Positions 6,701 through 7,491 of a stretch of 7,491 bases of DNA are shown here, piece by piece. A program made the position numbers and the translations under genes. Each line of letters opens with the position of its first letter. The stretch's first letter is position 1. The notes below the pieces were generated by a model. That model did not search any database. It was given only the letters and a program-made list of their open reading frames with translations, and had not been told where the DNA came from. This stretch comes from Fidelibacterota bacterium (GTDB taxonomy: Bacteria; Fidelibacterota; Marinisomatia; SCGC-AAA003-L08; TS1B11). The stretch covers positions 1 through 7,491 of the forward strand of contig JADFMC010000099.1 of NCBI GenBank assembly GCA_022564085.1, written 5' to 3'.

Positions 6701-7491
6701 GGCCATTCAGGATCAATGGTTCGTCTACCGGGCCACGGCCACCGATGCCGATAACGATTCACTCGTGTTTTACTTCTACAACCTGCTCTCCTGGCTGACC
6801 GCAACCGATGGTGACACTGTGATGGGCACCCCCAGTCCGGACGATTCCGGCGGAGTGTTCCTGGTCACCGCCTGGGATGGCCAGCTCTATGACTCCCTGG
6901 AGGTCACCGTCACCGTTACCCCAGTCAACCACCGGCCCACGGCCCGGGACGATGTGGCCGTTACCCTGGAGGACTCAGCCGTGGTGGTTCCGGTCCTGGT
7001 AAATGACAGCGACCCCGATGACGGCGACACCCTGCGCGTCATCCTGCTGGGACCAGGACGGCAAGGCGGAGTGGTGGCGGCCGCCGGTGATACAGCCTTG
7101 AGCTATAGGCCCCCGGCTGACTATTTCGGGCTTGACACCGTGGCTTACGCCGTCCAGGATACAGAGGGGGCCGCCGATACGGCCCTGGTGTTCATTACCA
7201 TCCAGCCGGTTAACGATCCCCCGGGGCCATTCACGCTCCTGACACCTGTAAGTGTGTTCGAAATCGAGTTTACCAGTGATAACCTGGACGACACGTTGCA
7301 GTTCACCTGGGAGCCTGCCCTTGATGTAGATGGGGATAGCGTCCATTATTCCCTATGGGTGACGCCCGCCCTGGCCGGGGTGCTGGCGGTGGAACCGGGC
7401 AGCGATACCAATTTTATACGGCTTTACAGCGGCCTGGCGGCGGCGGCCCTGGCAACGGCGGAACGGCTTCGGTGGGGCAGCTGGACAATCC
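3741..7491 (+). CDS. Giant secreted KP-43-like subtilase (S8) with Ig-like modules, 3' end outside window
   Basis: The frame stays open for 1250 codons to the right edge. The ATG follows a modest GAGG (3725-3728), and the first about 22 residues form a signal peptide (basic K2 and R9, core MMALMAAVSVVTA). In-frame ATGs at 3768-3771 would cut this off, so 3741 is preferred. Residues about 25-100 are a short pro-region. The S8 catalytic domain, about 105-440, has D121 (VAVWDGGG), H148 (HATHVAGT), oxyanion N261 (TSAGN) and S373 (SGTSMAAP), so all key residues are present. A Trp-rich insert lies at 207-285. Residues 445-575 match the KP-43-type C-terminal beta-barrel (VTLAWTDPPG, VNDLDVTLT, INDRDNIEQV). 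They are followed by a Rossmann/GATase-like domain (581-792), an IPT/TIG-like domain (793-882), a Big_9 repeat (883-978), another Ig/cadherin-like module (979-1066), a second Big_9 (1067-1161) and the start of a fibronectin-like domain (1162 onward). It acts outside the cytoplasm, probably as an exported endoprotease. The missing end may hold a type IX sorting tail, which is inference. Confidence 0.93.
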   Translation, partial: MKPGLALARMMALMAAVSVVTAGGLPTYPPNTTQALAARLLDQRSRQQLELRALVSPEEMGLRLLSSGRVAQLQRLAGRRPIYYITDNLNAARTVATQRLWSGGGLGLALTGGGVTVAVWDGGGVLASHQEFGGRVTRMDATLPVIDHATHVAGTIAAAGIDNAAHGMAGNVQVISYDWENDAAEMATAAAEGLVLSNHSYSIAAGWEWDWRGDDQWAWFGDPTIDANEDWIFGFYLQESADWDQIAATAPDYLIVTSAGNDRDDAGPGPGPVEHWAWDGVGWVWVLAERDPDGNYDSLPGGAGSAKNVLVVGAVEDLPGGYQDSAGVLMTAYSSWGPTDDGRIKPDLVANGTTLYSTMALDGAAYDTLSGTSMAAPAVTGSLALLQEHYRATHGGAQPRSATLRALVVHTADEAGDAPGPDYRFGWGLLNTAAAAAVISMDTLDNRRLQELVLADGGEVTLTVSSDGWAPLKVTLAWTDPPGTVPIAAVDPLDLMLVNDLDVTLTNLATGQVNFPWVLDGDNPSLPAATGINDRDNIEQVMLAAPIPGDYLVTIDHKGILVNGAQQFSLVVTGATFPVLPRVLVWDGDSTADDYSGRFIRDLLQAGDTIEVDYRTTLPADLSGYDAAFLSFGNSGASKGNTPFTGELAAIVQAYLAGGGRLYLEGGDALAQVALDAAGKDSLWNMLGIGSVADGRFNQLDSLIGQLGTLTEGMLFTASNQFGTQYIDLYFPGTGLAAFQETDYGVVAVQQANEYGSRSFVFSYALAALVDDTPPSTRAELLRRIYDFLLEQAPTPTITAISPEAIWRGRRTLVNLYGENLAEVTAISVDQPAVVENPPVIGAGGDQASVWLTIAAETAADSVTITAQAPGGSAAIALRLDYAPQAVDDTAATPEDSTIVLAVLLNDRHPPGDPLQISAVSSAVYGSVTWQPGDTTIRYSPPADYFGPDSFTYTAVDTGGATTQASVWLTVLSVNDPPLFTSPSVAPAIQDQWFVYRATATDADNDSLVFYFYNLLSWLTATDGDTVMGTPSPDDSGGVFLVTAWDGQLYDSLEVTVTVTPVNHRPTARDDVAVTLEDSAVVVPVLVNDSDPDDGDTLRVILLGPGRQGGVVAAAGDTALSYRPPADYFGLDTVAYAVQDTEGAADTALVFITIQPVNDPPGPFTLLTPVSVFEIEFTSDNLDDTLQFTWEPALDVDGDSVHYSLWVTPALAGVLAVEPGSDTNFIRLYSGLAAAALATAERLRWGSWTI
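5481..6116 (+). other. Rossmann/GATase-like domain within the protease
   Basis: Residues 581-792 of the subtilase show an alternating beta/alpha pattern unlike the beta-sandwich modules around it. It opens with PRVLVWDGD, continues with a helix (SGRFIRDLLQAG), a 'YDAAFLSFG' strand, a helix (ELAAIVQAYLAGGG) and 'RLYLEGGDA', and closes with a helix (RAELLRRIYDFLLEQ). This recalls the glutamine-amidotransferase-like or flavodoxin-like fold attached to secreted proteins of FCB bacteria. I see no clear Cys-His-Glu catalytic set, so it is probably a structural or binding domain. The fold call is from pattern only. Confidence 0.5.
6387..7223 (+). repeat. Tandem Ig/cadherin-like modules of the protease, two Big_9 copies flanking a third
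   Basis: Copy 1 (residues 883-978) and copy 2 (1067-1161) share an opening (VDDTAATPEDS versus RDDVAVTLEDS), an ND turn (906-907 and 1088-1089), a PPADYFG block (941-947 and 1124-1130) and an ending VNDPP. The phase between copies is about 183 residues because a different Ig-like module (979-1066, with TDADNDSL and ending VNHRP) sits between them. The Asp-rich turns look calcium-binding. Such strings act as rigid spacers or adhesion modules on surface and secreted proteins. The DNA itself is diverged between copies, so this is an old protein-level repeat. Confidence 0.8.

Overview
The window looks like a moderately GC-rich bacterial chromosome segment, with all four genes on the + strand. The clues point to a Gram-negative, double-membraned bacterium. 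They are a periplasmic FecR-type protein, a CHASE2-type membrane cyclase with a large extracytoplasmic sensor, an LPP20-like lipoprotein end, and a very long secreted KP-43-like subtilase built as protease, beta-barrel, Rossmann-like domain and Ig-like modules. That protease architecture is most familiar to me from the FCB superphylum (Bacteroidetes-like, Marinimicrobia-like lineages), where such proteins often end in a type IX secretion sorting tail. The lineage is inference; no rRNA or tRNA is present to settle it.

Region 1 (1-3576) reads as one operon. It holds the 3' end of a probable LPP20-family lipoprotein (1-312), a secreted FecR-domain protein (369-1169), and a 791-residue CHASE2 plus class III nucleotide cyclase with a GTG start (1201-3576). 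The gaps are 56 and 31 bases, each following gene has a purine-rich Shine-Dalgarno, and no convincing terminator lies between them. The likely logic is that envelope lipoprotein and FecR proteins sense or scaffold something in the periplasm, and the CHASE2 cyclase converts this into cytoplasmic cAMP. The cyclase keeps both metal aspartates, a Lys/Thr base-recognition pair (class IIIb adenylyl cyclase signature) and the transition-state Asn/Arg pair, so it should be active.

Region 2 (3577-3740) is a 164-base intergenic gap with a nested hairpin (3607-3666) and a second inverted repeat (3680-3700) just ahead of the next gene. It separates the signalling operon from the protease gene.

Region 3 (3741-7491) is one uninterrupted reading frame of at least 1250 codons that runs off the right edge. 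I checked it codon by codon and found no stop. It encodes a secreted subtilisin-like protease with catalytic D121/H148/S373 and oxyanion N261, then a KP-43-type beta-barrel, a Rossmann/GATase-like domain, an IPT/TIG-like domain, two Big_9/cadherin-like repeats flanking a third Ig-like module, and the start of a fibronectin-like domain. It is easy to overlook because it has no stop inside the window and many short out-of-frame ORFs lie across it.

I see no mobile element, CRISPR array, RNA gene or prophage remnant. The most interesting points are the envelope-to-cAMP gene set and the unusual domain chain of the giant protease.
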